Shown: positions 1 to 7,823 of the stretch, piece by piece
Position numbering within the stretch: the first letter of the stretch is position 1
Layout: every line of letters starts with the position of its first letter
DNA from: Ensifer sp. PDNC004
GTDB lineage: Bacteria; Pseudomonadota; Alphaproteobacteria; Rhizobiales; Rhizobiaceae
Length of the DNA stretch: 64,000 nt
Direction of reading: 5' to 3'
Assembly: GCF_016919405.1 (NCBI RefSeq)
Contig: NZ_CP070353.1
Span: 124,001-188,000 of the forward strand
Notes under the pieces: generated by a model
The model's input: the letters and a program-made list of their open reading frames with translations, nothing else
What the model was told of the DNA's origin: nothing
Databases searched by the model: none
Program-made: the position numbers and the translations under genes

Positions 1-39
1 GCCGGAAAACCGGCCGGGGCGACATGTCTGTGGAAAGGC

Positions 40-1146
40 TTACTGGACGTTCGCGCCGACGACGGCATCCCAGCCACCGGTGACGGCAGCCTTGTTGGCG
101 TCGACTTCTTCGAGCGTCGGGAAGTAGGCCTTTTCGTAAGCCGCTGCCGGCGGCAGGGCGTCGATCAGTTCCTGCGGAACCTTGCCGGCCTTGACCATGG
201 CGTTGAAGCGGGTCGGGTGGCAGAAGCCCTTGAGCCAGCCGAGCTGACCTTCGTCGGAATAGAGGTGCTCCATCCACAGCTTGGCAGCGTTCGGATGCGG
301 CGCGTAGGCCGAGATGCCCTGAACGTAGACGCCGGCGAGAACGCCGCTGGCCGGAACGACGACTTCGGTCGGCGGGTTGCCGTTGAGCGTCTTTGCCCAG
401 CCGAGAGCGTTGTAGTCCCAGGCGACGACGATCGGGGTCGAGCCCTGGGCGAGCGTGCCGGACTTGCCGATAACAGGAACGAAGTTGCCGTTCTTGTTGA
501 GTTCGGCGAAGTAGCCGAGACCGGCTTCACCGGCTTCCTTGCCGGACTTTGCACCCTTGGCGAGGCCAGCGGCGAGAACGCCGAGGATCGCCTGGTTCGA
601 GGCGCGCGGGTCACCGGCAAGAGCAACCTGACCGGCATATTCCGGCTTCAGCAGATCGGTCCAGTCCTTCGGTGCGTTCTGGACGAGGTCCTTGTTCACG
701 AGGAAGGACATGACGCCGTAATAGTCGCCGTACCAGTAACCTTCGGCGTCCTTGACGCTATCCGGGATCTCGTCCCAGGTGGAGACCTTGTAGGGCTGCA
801 GCAGGCCTTCGGCCTTCATCTGCGGACCGAAGGCGAGACCGACGTCGACAACGTCAGGAGCCTGCGGGCCCTTGTTGTCCTTGTTGGCCTTGACGGCTTC
901 GACTTCGTCGGCCGAGCCAGCGTCCGGGTTCAGTTCGTTGACCTGGATTTCCGGATACTTGGCCTTGAAGGAGGCGATGACGTCGCCGTAGCCGCACCAG
1001 TCGTGGGGCAGGGCGATCGTCGTCAGCATGCCTTCCTTCTTGGCGGCTTCGATGAGCTCGGCGCTCGGCTCGGCAGCGGCGATTGCGGTCGTTGCCAGGA
1101 AAATGGCGGTGGAGAGCGAAAGCAGGCGTTGGGTTTTTGAAATCAC
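40..1146 (-). CDS. ABC transporter periplasmic substrate-binding protein
   Basis: 368 residues. The N-terminus is a typical Sec signal peptide (hydrophobic LLSLSTAIFLATTAIAAA, cleavage after AAA), followed by a family-1 type extracellular solute-binding fold of the iron/polyamine/phosphonate class (segments such as DVVDVGLAFGPQMKAEGL and VVAWDYNALGWAK). The start is taken as GTG at 1146 because AAGGAG lies about 6 bases upstream; an upstream TTG at 1173 would place the Shine-Dalgarno sequence inside the gene. The permease and ATPase genes are not visible; they would lie to the left, downstream of this gene. The substrate cannot be told from sequence. A PhoB-box-like element lies 75-92 bases upstream, so phosphate control, and possibly an organophosphorus substrate, is an inference only. 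Confidence 0.85.
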   Translation of the reverse strand: MISKTQRLLSLSTAIFLATTAIAAAEPSAELIEAAKKEGMLTTIALPHDWCGYGDVIASFKAKYPEIQVNELNPDAGSADEVEAVKANKDNKGPQAPDVVDVGLAFGPQMKAEGLLQPYKVSTWDEIPDSVKDAEGYWYGDYYGVMSFLVNKDLVQNAPKDWTDLLKPEYAGQVALAGDPRASNQAILGVLAAGLAKGAKSGKEAGEAGLGYFAELNKNGNFVPVIGKSGTLAQGSTPIVVAWDYNALGWAKTLNGNPPTEVVVPASGVLAGVYVQGISAYAPHPNAAKLWMEHLYSDEGQLGWLKGFCHPTRFNAMVKAGKVPQELIDALPPAAAYEKAYFPTLEEVDANKAAVTGGWDAVVGANVQ

Positions 1147-1220
1147 TGGAGTTCTCCTTATGGGTTTAGTCAAATTCGTGGGGTTTCAGTCGATTTCGGC
1201 GAAGCTGTTAAAGAGATGCG

Positions 1221-1238
1221 ATGAAAGTAATGTGACAG
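1221..1238 (-). promoter_or_regulatory. PhoB-box-like element upstream of the binding-protein gene
   Basis: On the minus strand the site reads CTGTCAC-ATTA-CTTTCAT, two heptamers with the 4-base spacer of the Pho box (consensus CTGTCAT-N4-CTGTCAT). Each heptamer differs from consensus at one position. A TAACAG hexamer follows exactly 10 bases after the box, the usual position of the -10 element in PhoB-activated promoters. It is a candidate from pattern only. Confidence 0.5.
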
Positions 1239-1350
1239 GGGTTTATCCGTTCGCGCCGCGTATGTCGTTGTAAGAACATTTCTTTTTTGGCTTCGGCGGG
1301 CCACTGTCGCATAACTGCATGAAATCCTGTGAACGTGTCGGCGAATTCTC

Positions 1351-2229
1351 CTAGACCGGTTTGCGAAAGATGCGGGTGGAATCGAACAGTCCCTCGAGCG
1401 TTTTCATCCGATCCCGGGTCTCGTCCCAGTTTGAACTCTGTACGGCCTCGATCAAAGCCTCGATCAGGAACAGGATGACGACGGAGCTGTCCCAGGCGGA
1501 CGGCACCTCGATCTGCGAGCGGAACACCCTGGAGGCGGACTTGGCGACCGGCGAACTCCAGCGATCGGTAAAAAGGATGATTTCGACGCCGCGCTCGCGG
1601 GCGGATTTGGCGAGCGTCACCATTTCCTGCTCGTAGCGGCGAATGTCGAAGAGAATCAGCACGTCGCCCTGGCGCATGTCGAGCACGTAGTGCGGCCAGG
1701 CGCTGGCATTGGAGGCGATCTCGATGACACCCGGGCGGATGACCTGAAGGTGGGTGAAGAGATAGTCGGCGAGCGAGCGGGTGATGCGGCCGCCAAGCAG
1801 GTAGATGCTGCGCTTGCGGTCGGCGATGAGGGCTGCTGCCGCGTCGAATTCTTGCGGCTCGATCTGGGTCAGCGTCTCGCGCAGATTGCTGGTGATCGCG
1901 TCGGCAAAGCGGTTGAGCGTGTGGGTGCCGGGCGCATTGGCGGCCCAGCGGTCGTGCTTGGCGATCGGATTGGAAATCGTCGCTTCCAGTTCCTGATGCA
2001 GCCGCGCCTGGAAATCCGGGAAACCGCGGAAGCCGAGCTTCTGCACCATGCGGGCGACCGTCGGTGTCGAAACGCCGGCGTTCTCGGCAACCGTGGTGAT
2101 CGAACCGAGTCCCGAAACGGGATAATTGTCGAGAAGCGTCTCCGCCAATTGCTTCTCCGCGCGGGTCAGCACGGTGAAGTGGGCGTTGATCACATCCGAC
2201 ACGGTGGTGGACGTCGCCTTGCTGCTCAA
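1351..2229 (-). CDS. MurR/RpiR family transcriptional regulator
   Basis: 292 residues. An N-terminal RpiR-type helix-turn-helix domain (about residues 15-90, with TTVAENAGVSTPTVARMVQK as the recognition region) is followed by a C-terminal SIS sugar-phosphate-binding domain (about 130-270; IYLLGGRITRSLADYLF and VLILFDIRRYEQEM). The start is TTG at 2229, supported by AGGGGAGA about 7 bases upstream. The gene is divergent from the catabolic run starting at 2396, the usual layout for a local regulator. A perfect 8-bp inverted repeat lies between the two genes. The effector is unknown; RpiR proteins usually sense phosphorylated sugars, but in rhizobia many serve other pathways. Confidence 0.88.
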   Translation of the reverse strand: MSSKATSTTVSDVINAHFTVLTRAEKQLAETLLDNYPVSGLGSITTVAENAGVSTPTVARMVQKLGFRGFPDFQARLHQELEATISNPIAKHDRWAANAPGTHTLNRFADAITSNLRETLTQIEPQEFDAAAALIADRKRSIYLLGGRITRSLADYLFTHLQVIRPGVIEIASNASAWPHYVLDMRQGDVLILFDIRRYEQEMVTLAKSARERGVEIILFTDRWSSPVAKSASRVFRSQIEVPSAWDSSVVILFLIEALIEAVQSSNWDETRDRMKTLEGLFDSTRIFRKPV

Positions 2230-2260
2230 ATTGTCTCCCCTGAACCGATCTTAAGCCGGT

Positions 2261-2289
2261 TTGTGACAGATTAAACATCGCTGTCACAA
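2261..2289. promoter_or_regulatory. Inverted-repeat operator candidate between rpiR-type gene and amidohydrolase gene
   Basis: TTGTGACA (2261-2268) and TGTCACAA (2282-2289) are perfect inverted copies separated by 13 bases. They lie 32-60 bases upstream of the regulator start and upstream of the promoter candidate at 2333. This is a natural position for binding by the divergent RpiR regulator. The half-sites also resemble Pho heptamers, but they are inverted rather than tandem. Confidence 0.4.
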
Positions 2290-2332
2290 TTGGAGTCAAT
2301 CGCAATTTTGAAGAGATCGTTTCAGATTTTGA

Positions 2333-2361
2333 TTGACATGCGTCATCCTCTGAAGAATTCT
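2333..2361 (+). promoter_or_regulatory. Sigma-70 type promoter candidate for the catabolic genes
   Basis: TTGACA at 2333-2338 is a perfect -35 hexamer. It is followed after 17 bases by the weaker AATTCT at 2356-2361, 35 bases before the amidohydrolase start. The -10 match is poor, which would suit a regulated promoter. Confidence 0.35.
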
Positions 2362-2395
2362 TTTCATTAACGAACGTCTAACGGGGCAAGAGGGG

Positions 2396-3178
2396 ATGCC
2401 GGTGTTGACGCGACTTTTGACCGAAGCAGATGGCGATCCGGTTGCGATCGAAAACGCCGGAGGCAAGGGCGATATCGTGCTCGTTTGCGAGCATGCCTCG
2501 CGCCTGGTTCCCGAGCGGCTGGGCACGCTCGGCCTCAGCGAGCAGGCGCTCGAAAGCCATATCGCCTGGGACCCCGGCGCGCTTGCGGTCGCCAAGCTGC
2601 TTGCGGCAAAGCTCGACGGGTCCTTGATCTATCAACGCTTCTCCCGCCTTGCCTATGACTGCAACCGCCCGCCGGAAGCAGATGCGGCGATGCCTGCCGT
2701 CAGCGAGGTCTACGAGATCCCGGGAAACCGGACGATGTCGGCCGACGAACGCCAGGCGCGGGTCGACGAGATCTATCGGCCGTTCCACGATGCGGTCGCG
2801 CGGTTCGTGTCCGATCGCAAGGCCGCGGGACGCCCGCCTGTTCTCGTGACCATGCACAGTTTTACGCCCGTTTATTTCGGCAAGCCGCGCGCCGTCGAAG
2901 TGGGCGTGTTGCACGATGCCGATAGCCGGCTCGCTGACCACATGCTTGCGACCGCCACGAAAGGGCAGGTCGCCTACGATATCCGTCGCAACGAGCCCTA
3001 TGGCCCGGCCGACGGCGTTACCCATAGCCTGATCGAATACGGCGTCCACAACGGATTGCCGAATGTGATGATCGAGATCCGCAACGATCTTATTCGCAAT
3101 GACATCGGCCAAAGGGTCATGGCCGATTACCTGGAAGGGCTGCTGCGCAAGGGCACGGCGGCACTTTCGGCACAATAA
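2396..3178 (+). CDS. N-formylglutamate amidohydrolase family protein
   Basis: 260 residues matching the FGase fold: LVCEHASRLVPERLGTLGL near the N-terminus, AWDPGALAVAKLLA, the RLAYDCNRPPE metal-site region and LVTMHSFTPVYFGKPR. In histidine degradation (HutG) the family hydrolyses N-formylglutamate, but no hut gene is nearby. Here it leads a run with a permease, a glutamine-synthetase-like ligase and two dehydrogenases, so I infer hydrolysis of an N-acyl or gamma-glutamyl product. The Shine-Dalgarno AAGAGGGG abuts the ATG; GTG at 2402 is an alternative start with better spacing. Confidence 0.85.
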   Translation: MPVLTRLLTEADGDPVAIENAGGKGDIVLVCEHASRLVPERLGTLGLSEQALESHIAWDPGALAVAKLLAAKLDGSLIYQRFSRLAYDCNRPPEADAAMPAVSEVYEIPGNRTMSADERQARVDEIYRPFHDAVARFVSDRKAAGRPPVLVTMHSFTPVYFGKPRAVEVGVLHDADSRLADHMLATATKGQVAYDIRRNEPYGPADGVTHSLIEYGVHNGLPNVMIEIRNDLIRNDIGQRVMADYLEGLLRKGTAALSAQ

Positions 3179-3291
3179 AAGACCCTGGGGAGCGGCGTTG
3201 CCGCGGTCCTGTTCCGGCTGGCCGGGGCAGGTGGTTGATGGGACCCTGCCGCAATGGGGCGGTGTGGTCTGAAGAAATCAGGGGAAGAAAA

Positions 3292-4839
3292 ATGTCGGAC
3301 TACAGCGATTCAGACAAAAAGCAGGACATGAGTGTCCTGCACTCGATGGGCTATGCCCAGGAGCTCGAGCGGCGCATGAGCCAGTTCTCGAACTTCGCGG
3401 TGTCGTTCTCGATCATCTGCATTCTTTCGGGCGGCATCAACTCGCTCGCCCAGGCGACCGCAGGCGCGGGGGGCGCGGCGATCGGCATCGGCTGGCCGCT
3501 CGGCTGCTTCATTTCCTTCGTCTTTGCCGTTGCCATGGCACAGATCAGCTCGGCCTATCCGACGGCTGGCGGCCTCTATCACTGGGGCTCGATCCTCGGC
3601 AACCGCTTCACCGGCTGGCTGACCGCATGGTTCAACCTGCTCGGCCTCGTCACCGTTCTCGGCGCCATCAATGTCGGCACCTACTACTTCTTCATGGGTT
3701 CCTTCGGCACGCCTTACTTCGGCCTCGCCGACACGACGCTGACCCGCATTGTCTTCCTCGCCATCATCACCGGCGGGCAGGCACTGGTGAACCACATGGG
3801 CATCGGGCTGACCGCCAAGCTCACGGACTTCTCGGGCTACCTGATCTTTGCAACCGCGATCCTGCTTGCAGTCGTCTGCCTGGCCGCGGCCGACAGCTAC
3901 GATGTCGCCCGTCTCTTCACCTTCTCCAACTATTCCGGTGAAGCGGGCGGCAATGTCTGGCCGGAAACCTCGGGTACCTGGGTGTTCCTGCTCGGCCTGC
4001 TTTTGCCGATCTACACGATCACCGGCTACGACGCCTCGGCGCATACTTCGGAAGAAACCGTCAAGGCGGCCCATTCGGTGCCGCGCGGCATGGTCTCGTC
4101 GGTGCTCTGGTCGGCGCTGTTCGGCTACATCATGCTGTGCTCTTTCGTACTCATGATCCCGAACATGGACGACGCCGCCAAGCAGGGCTGGAACGTGTTC
4201 TTCTGGGCGATGGAAGCGCAGGTCCACCCTGTTATCAAGGACATCCTCTACCTCGCTATCCTCGTCAGCCAGTGGCTGTGCGGCCTGGCAACGGTGACCT
4301 CGGTGTCGCGCATGATCTTTGCGTTTTCGCGTGACGGCGGCCTGCCGGCCTCCAAGGCGCTCGCCAAGGTGAGCCCGACTTACCGCACGCCGGTCGCGGC
4401 GATCTGGGTCGGTTCGATCCTCGCAGTCCTCTTCGTCTGGGGCTCCTCGCTCGTCTCGATCGGCGAAACCCCGGTCTACACGATCGTCGTCTCGTGCACC
4501 GTCATCTTCCTGTTCTTCTCCTTCGCGATCCCGATCACGCTCGGCCTCTTCGCCTGGGGAACCTCGAAGTGGGACAAGATGGGCCCGTGGAACCTCGGCG
4601 AAAGCATGTTCAAGCTCTTCGCCGTCCTGTCGATCATCGCCATGGTGCTGATCTTCATCCTCGGCGTTCAGCCGCCGAACGACTGGGCGCTCTACATCAC
4701 CGTGGGCTTCCTGGTCCTGACCGGCGCTGTCTGGTTCGGCTTCGAAAGCCGCCGCTTCCGCGGCCCGCCGATCGGTGACGAAGTGGCACGCCGCCAAGCC
4801 GAGATCGCCGCTGCAGAAAAGGCTGTCGGCCAGGTCTAA
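3292..4839 (+). CDS. APC-superfamily amino acid/amine permease
   Basis: 515 residues with about 12 hydrophobic membrane segments. The N-terminal signature GYAQELERRMSQFSNFAVSF followed by SIICILSGG is that of the amino acid/choline transporter branch of the APC superfamily (GABA, choline and ethanolamine permeases). It sits in the inner membrane and probably imports an amino compound by secondary transport. The start at 3292 is set by GGGGAAG 5 bases upstream; an open frame extends back to 3235 without a ribosome-binding site. It lies between the amidohydrolase and the glutamine-synthetase-like gene, so its substrate is probably the pathway substrate. The exact substrate is not readable from sequence. 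Confidence 0.88.
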   Translation: MSDYSDSDKKQDMSVLHSMGYAQELERRMSQFSNFAVSFSIICILSGGINSLAQATAGAGGAAIGIGWPLGCFISFVFAVAMAQISSAYPTAGGLYHWGSILGNRFTGWLTAWFNLLGLVTVLGAINVGTYYFFMGSFGTPYFGLADTTLTRIVFLAIITGGQALVNHMGIGLTAKLTDFSGYLIFATAILLAVVCLAAADSYDVARLFTFSNYSGEAGGNVWPETSGTWVFLLGLLLPIYTITGYDASAHTSEETVKAAHSVPRGMVSSVLWSALFGYIMLCSFVLMIPNMDDAAKQGWNVFFWAMEAQVHPVIKDILYLAILVSQWLCGLATVTSVSRMIFAFSRDGGLPASKALAKVSPTYRTPVAAIWVGSILAVLFVWGSSLVSIGETPVYTIVVSCTVIFLFFSFAIPITLGLFAWGTSKWDKMGPWNLGESMFKLFAVLSIIAMVLIFILGVQPPNDWALYITVGFLVLTGAVWFGFESRRFRGPPIGDEVARRQAEIAAAEKAVGQV

Positions 4840-4988
4840 GCGACAACAACAAGGCGGGAGCGCGACCGCGACTTCCGCCTTTTCTTTTGCCGGAACCTTT
4901 CCGGTTGGTTGAACGGATCACGTTCACGCGGCCCAAAAATATCGTCATCAAGGGAACGGCCGCGTGACAGAACATGGGATGGAAGTTG

Positions 4989-6353
4989 ATGAGCTATACG
5001 TTTGACGAGTTGAAGGAAGACGTCGCCGCCGGCCGCATCGATACGGTGCTCGGCTGCCAGGTCGACATGCAGGGCCGGCTGATGGGCAAGCGCTTCCATG
5101 CGCAGTTCTTCGTCGATGGCGCCTGGAAGGAAACGCATAGCTGCAACTACCTGCTTGCGACCGATATGGAGATGGAGACCGTTCCCGGCTACAAGGCAAC
5201 AAGCTGGGAAAAGGGCTACGGCGACTATACGATGAAGCCGGACCTTTCGACGCTTCGCCGCATCCCCTGGCTCGAAGGCACGGCGCTGGTGCTCTGCGAC
5301 ATGCTCGACCATCACACCCATGAGGAAGTGCCGCATTCGCCGCGCGCGATCCTGAAGAAGCAGGTGGCGCGGCTCGAGAAGATGGGCCTCAAGGCCTATA
5401 TGGCAAGCGAGCTCGAATTCTTCCTGTTCGACCAGTCCTATGACGATGCCCGCCAGTCCGGCTATCGCGACCTGCAGCTCGTCAGCGGCTACAACGAGGA
5501 CTACCACATCTTCCAGACCACCAAGGAAGAGGATGTGATGCGGGCAATCCGCAACGGTCTGCAGGGAGCCGATATCCCGGTCGAGAACTCCAAGGGTGAA
5601 GCATCGGCCGGCCAGGAAGAAATCAACGTGCGTTATGCCGACGCGCTGACGATGGCCGACCGGCATGCGATCATCAAGAACGGCTGCAAGGAAATCGCCT
5701 GGTCGCGCGGCAAGGCAATCACCTTCCTTGCCAAGTGGAACTATCAGGCTGCCGGTTCCTCCTCGCATATTCACCAGTCGCTCTGGAGTGCCGACGGCAA
5801 GTCGTCGAAGTTCTACGACGAGAGCGGCAAATACGGCATGTCGGAAATGATGCGCCACTATGTGGCAGGCCTTCTCACCCATGCGAGCGAGATCACTTAC
5901 TTCCTCGCTCCTTACATCAACTCCTACAAGCGCTTCATGGCCGGCACGTTTGCGCCGACCAAGGCGGTCTGGAGCAAGGACAACCGCACGGCCGGCTATC
6001 GCCTGTGCGGCGAGGACACCAAGGCGATCCGCATCGAATGCCGCGTCGGCGGCTCCGATCTTAATCCCTATCTCGCCTTTGCCGCTTTGATCGCGGCGGG
6101 CATTTCCGGTATCGAGAACAAGATGGAATTGGAAGCGCCCTTCGTCGGCGATGCCTATGGCGGCAAGGATGTGCGCGAGATCCCGCGCACGCTTCGCGAC
6201 GCGACGGCGGCCCTGACGGAATCGAAGATGCTGCGCGCCGCCTTTGGCGACGAGGTCATCGAGCACTATGCGCGGGCGGGGCGCTGGGAGCAGGAAGAAT
6301 ACGACCGCCGCGTCACCGACTGGGAGGTCGCGCGCGGTTTCGAACGGGCCTGA
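4989..6353 (+). CDS. Glutamine synthetase family protein, probable gamma-glutamyl-amide ligase
   Basis: 454 residues, the size of PuuA-type gamma-glutamylpolyamine synthetases. Visible family motifs are ASELEFFLFD (metal ligand Glu), SAGQEEINVRYADALTMAD, GSSSHIHQSLW (ATP/glutamate loop), NRTAGYRLCG and RVGGSDLNPYLAFAALIAAG. It probably couples ATP hydrolysis to joining glutamate and an amine. It is not the housekeeping GlnA: it is embedded with a permease, an aldehyde dehydrogenase and an alcohol dehydrogenase. The start at 4989 is chosen for GGAAG about 5 bases upstream; ATG at 4974 has no such site. The amine specificity is inferred from neighbours only. Confidence 0.87.
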   Translation: MSYTFDELKEDVAAGRIDTVLGCQVDMQGRLMGKRFHAQFFVDGAWKETHSCNYLLATDMEMETVPGYKATSWEKGYGDYTMKPDLSTLRRIPWLEGTALVLCDMLDHHTHEEVPHSPRAILKKQVARLEKMGLKAYMASELEFFLFDQSYDDARQSGYRDLQLVSGYNEDYHIFQTTKEEDVMRAIRNGLQGADIPVENSKGEASAGQEEINVRYADALTMADRHAIIKNGCKEIAWSRGKAITFLAKWNYQAAGSSSHIHQSLWSADGKSSKFYDESGKYGMSEMMRHYVAGLLTHASEITYFLAPYINSYKRFMAGTFAPTKAVWSKDNRTAGYRLCGEDTKAIRIECRVGGSDLNPYLAFAALIAAGISGIENKMELEAPFVGDAYGGKDVREIPRTLRDATAALTESKMLRAAFGDEVIEHYARAGRWEQEEYDRRVTDWEVARGFERA

Positions 6354-6437
6354 CCCGCGACACAATCACTCACAAGGATGGCCGTTCCTGACCGGAGCGG
6401 CCATCACATCATTCGCAATGAAAGCAGGAAGACGATC

Positions 6438-7823
6438 ATGAGCATGATCAAGTGCATTTCGCCTGTTAATGGCGAGGTCTACGCAGAACGCCCCGCGATG
6501 CCGCTGGAGATGGCAAAGCAGGTGGTCTCCCGCGCCCGCCAGGCGCAGAAGGCCTGGGGGCGCCGTCCGCTCGACGAGCGCGTCAATCTGGTGCTGGCCG
6601 GTGTCGCCCGCCTCAACGAGATGGTCGACGAGGTGGTGCCGGAGCTTGCCTGGCAGATGGGCCGGCCGGTGCGCTATGGCGGCGAGTTCAAGGGCTTCAA
6701 CGAGCGCTCGAACTATGTCGCGACGATCGCAGCCGATGCGCTGAAGCCTTTGGTGATCGAAGAGAGCGACCGCTTCGAGCGCCGCATCGCCCGCGAGCCG
6801 CATGGCGTCGTCTTCGTCGTGGCGCCCTGGAACTACCCCTATATGACTGCGATCAACACGGTTGCTCCGGCGCTGATGGCCGGCAACACGGTCATCATCA
6901 AGCACGCGAGCCAGACGATCCTCGTCGGCGAGCGCATGGTGCGCGCCTTCGTCGAGGCCGGCGTTCCCGCCGACGTCTTCCAGAACATCTTCCTCGACCA
7001 TGAAACGACCGCGGCGCTGATCGCGGCCAAGAGCTTCGACTTCGTCAACTTCACCGGTTCGGTCGAAGGCGGCCGCTCGATCGAGCGCGCGGCCGCCGGT
7101 ACGTTTACCGGGCTTGGCCTCGAGCTCGGCGGCAAGGATCCGGGCTACGTCATGGAAGATGCGGATCTCGACGCGGCCGTCGACACGCTGATGGACGGCG
7201 CCACCTACAATTCCGGCCAGTGCTGCTGCGGCATCGAGCGCATCTATGTGCATGAATCGCTTTATGACGCCTTCGTCGAGAAGTCGGTCGCCTGGGTTTC
7301 CAATTACAAGCTCGGCAACCCGCTCGACCCGGAAACGACGCTCGGCCCGATGGCCAACAAGCGCTTTGCCGCGACTGTGCGCGAGCAGATCGCCGATGCG
7401 GTTGCCAAGGGTGCCAAGGCGCTGATCGACCCAAAACTCTTCCCGCAGGATGACGGCGGCGCCTATCTCGCGCCGCAGGTCCTCGTCAATGTCGACCACT
7501 CCATGGCCTTCATGCGCGAAGAGACCTTTGGTCCGGCGGTCGGCATCATGAAGGTAAAAAGCGACAGCCAGGCGATCGAACTGATGAACGACAGCCAGTA
7601 CGGCCTCACCGCATCGCTCTGGACCAAGGATGCCGAGCGCGCCGCGCGCATCGGCGCCGACATCGAGACCGGCACCGTGTTCATGAACCGTGCCGACTAT
7701 CTCGACCCGGCGCTTTGCTGGACCGGCGTTAAGGAAACCGGCCGCGGCGGTTCGCTGTCGGTCATCGGCTTCCAGAACCTCACCCGTCCGAAATCCTACC
7801 ATCTGAAGAAAGTCACCGCATGA
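6438..7823 (+). CDS. NAD(P)-dependent aldehyde dehydrogenase
   Basis: 461 residues, complete ALDH family. VAPWNYPYMTAINTVAPALM is the substrate/cofactor segment, NFTGSVEGGR the NAD-binding turn, LELGGKDPGYVMEDADLD carries the general-base Glu, and the catalytic Cys lies in NSGQCCCGIERIYVH. It probably oxidises an aldehyde intermediate, such as a gamma-glutamylamino aldehyde, to the acid. The start at 6438 has CAGGAAG 7 bases upstream. The stop overlaps the next ATG (ATGA), so it is translationally coupled to the alcohol dehydrogenase. Confidence 0.93.
   Translation: MSMIKCISPVNGEVYAERPAMPLEMAKQVVSRARQAQKAWGRRPLDERVNLVLAGVARLNEMVDEVVPELAWQMGRPVRYGGEFKGFNERSNYVATIAADALKPLVIEESDRFERRIAREPHGVVFVVAPWNYPYMTAINTVAPALMAGNTVIIKHASQTILVGERMVRAFVEAGVPADVFQNIFLDHETTAALIAAKSFDFVNFTGSVEGGRSIERAAAGTFTGLGLELGGKDPGYVMEDADLDAAVDTLMDGATYNSGQCCCGIERIYVHESLYDAFVEKSVAWVSNYKLGNPLDPETTLGPMANKRFAATVREQIADAVAKGAKALIDPKLFPQDDGGAYLAPQVLVNVDHSMAFMREETFGPAVGIMKVKSDSQAIELMNDSQYGLTASLWTKDAERAARIGADIETGTVFMNRADYLDPALCWTGVKETGRGGSLSVIGFQNLTRPKSYHLKKVTA

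Noticed and set aside
217..1140. 307-codon plus-strand frame opposite the binding-protein gene
   Set aside because: Antisense shadow of a clear solute-binding protein gene; composition (Val/Gly/Arg/Asp-rich) is typical of high-GC antisense frames.
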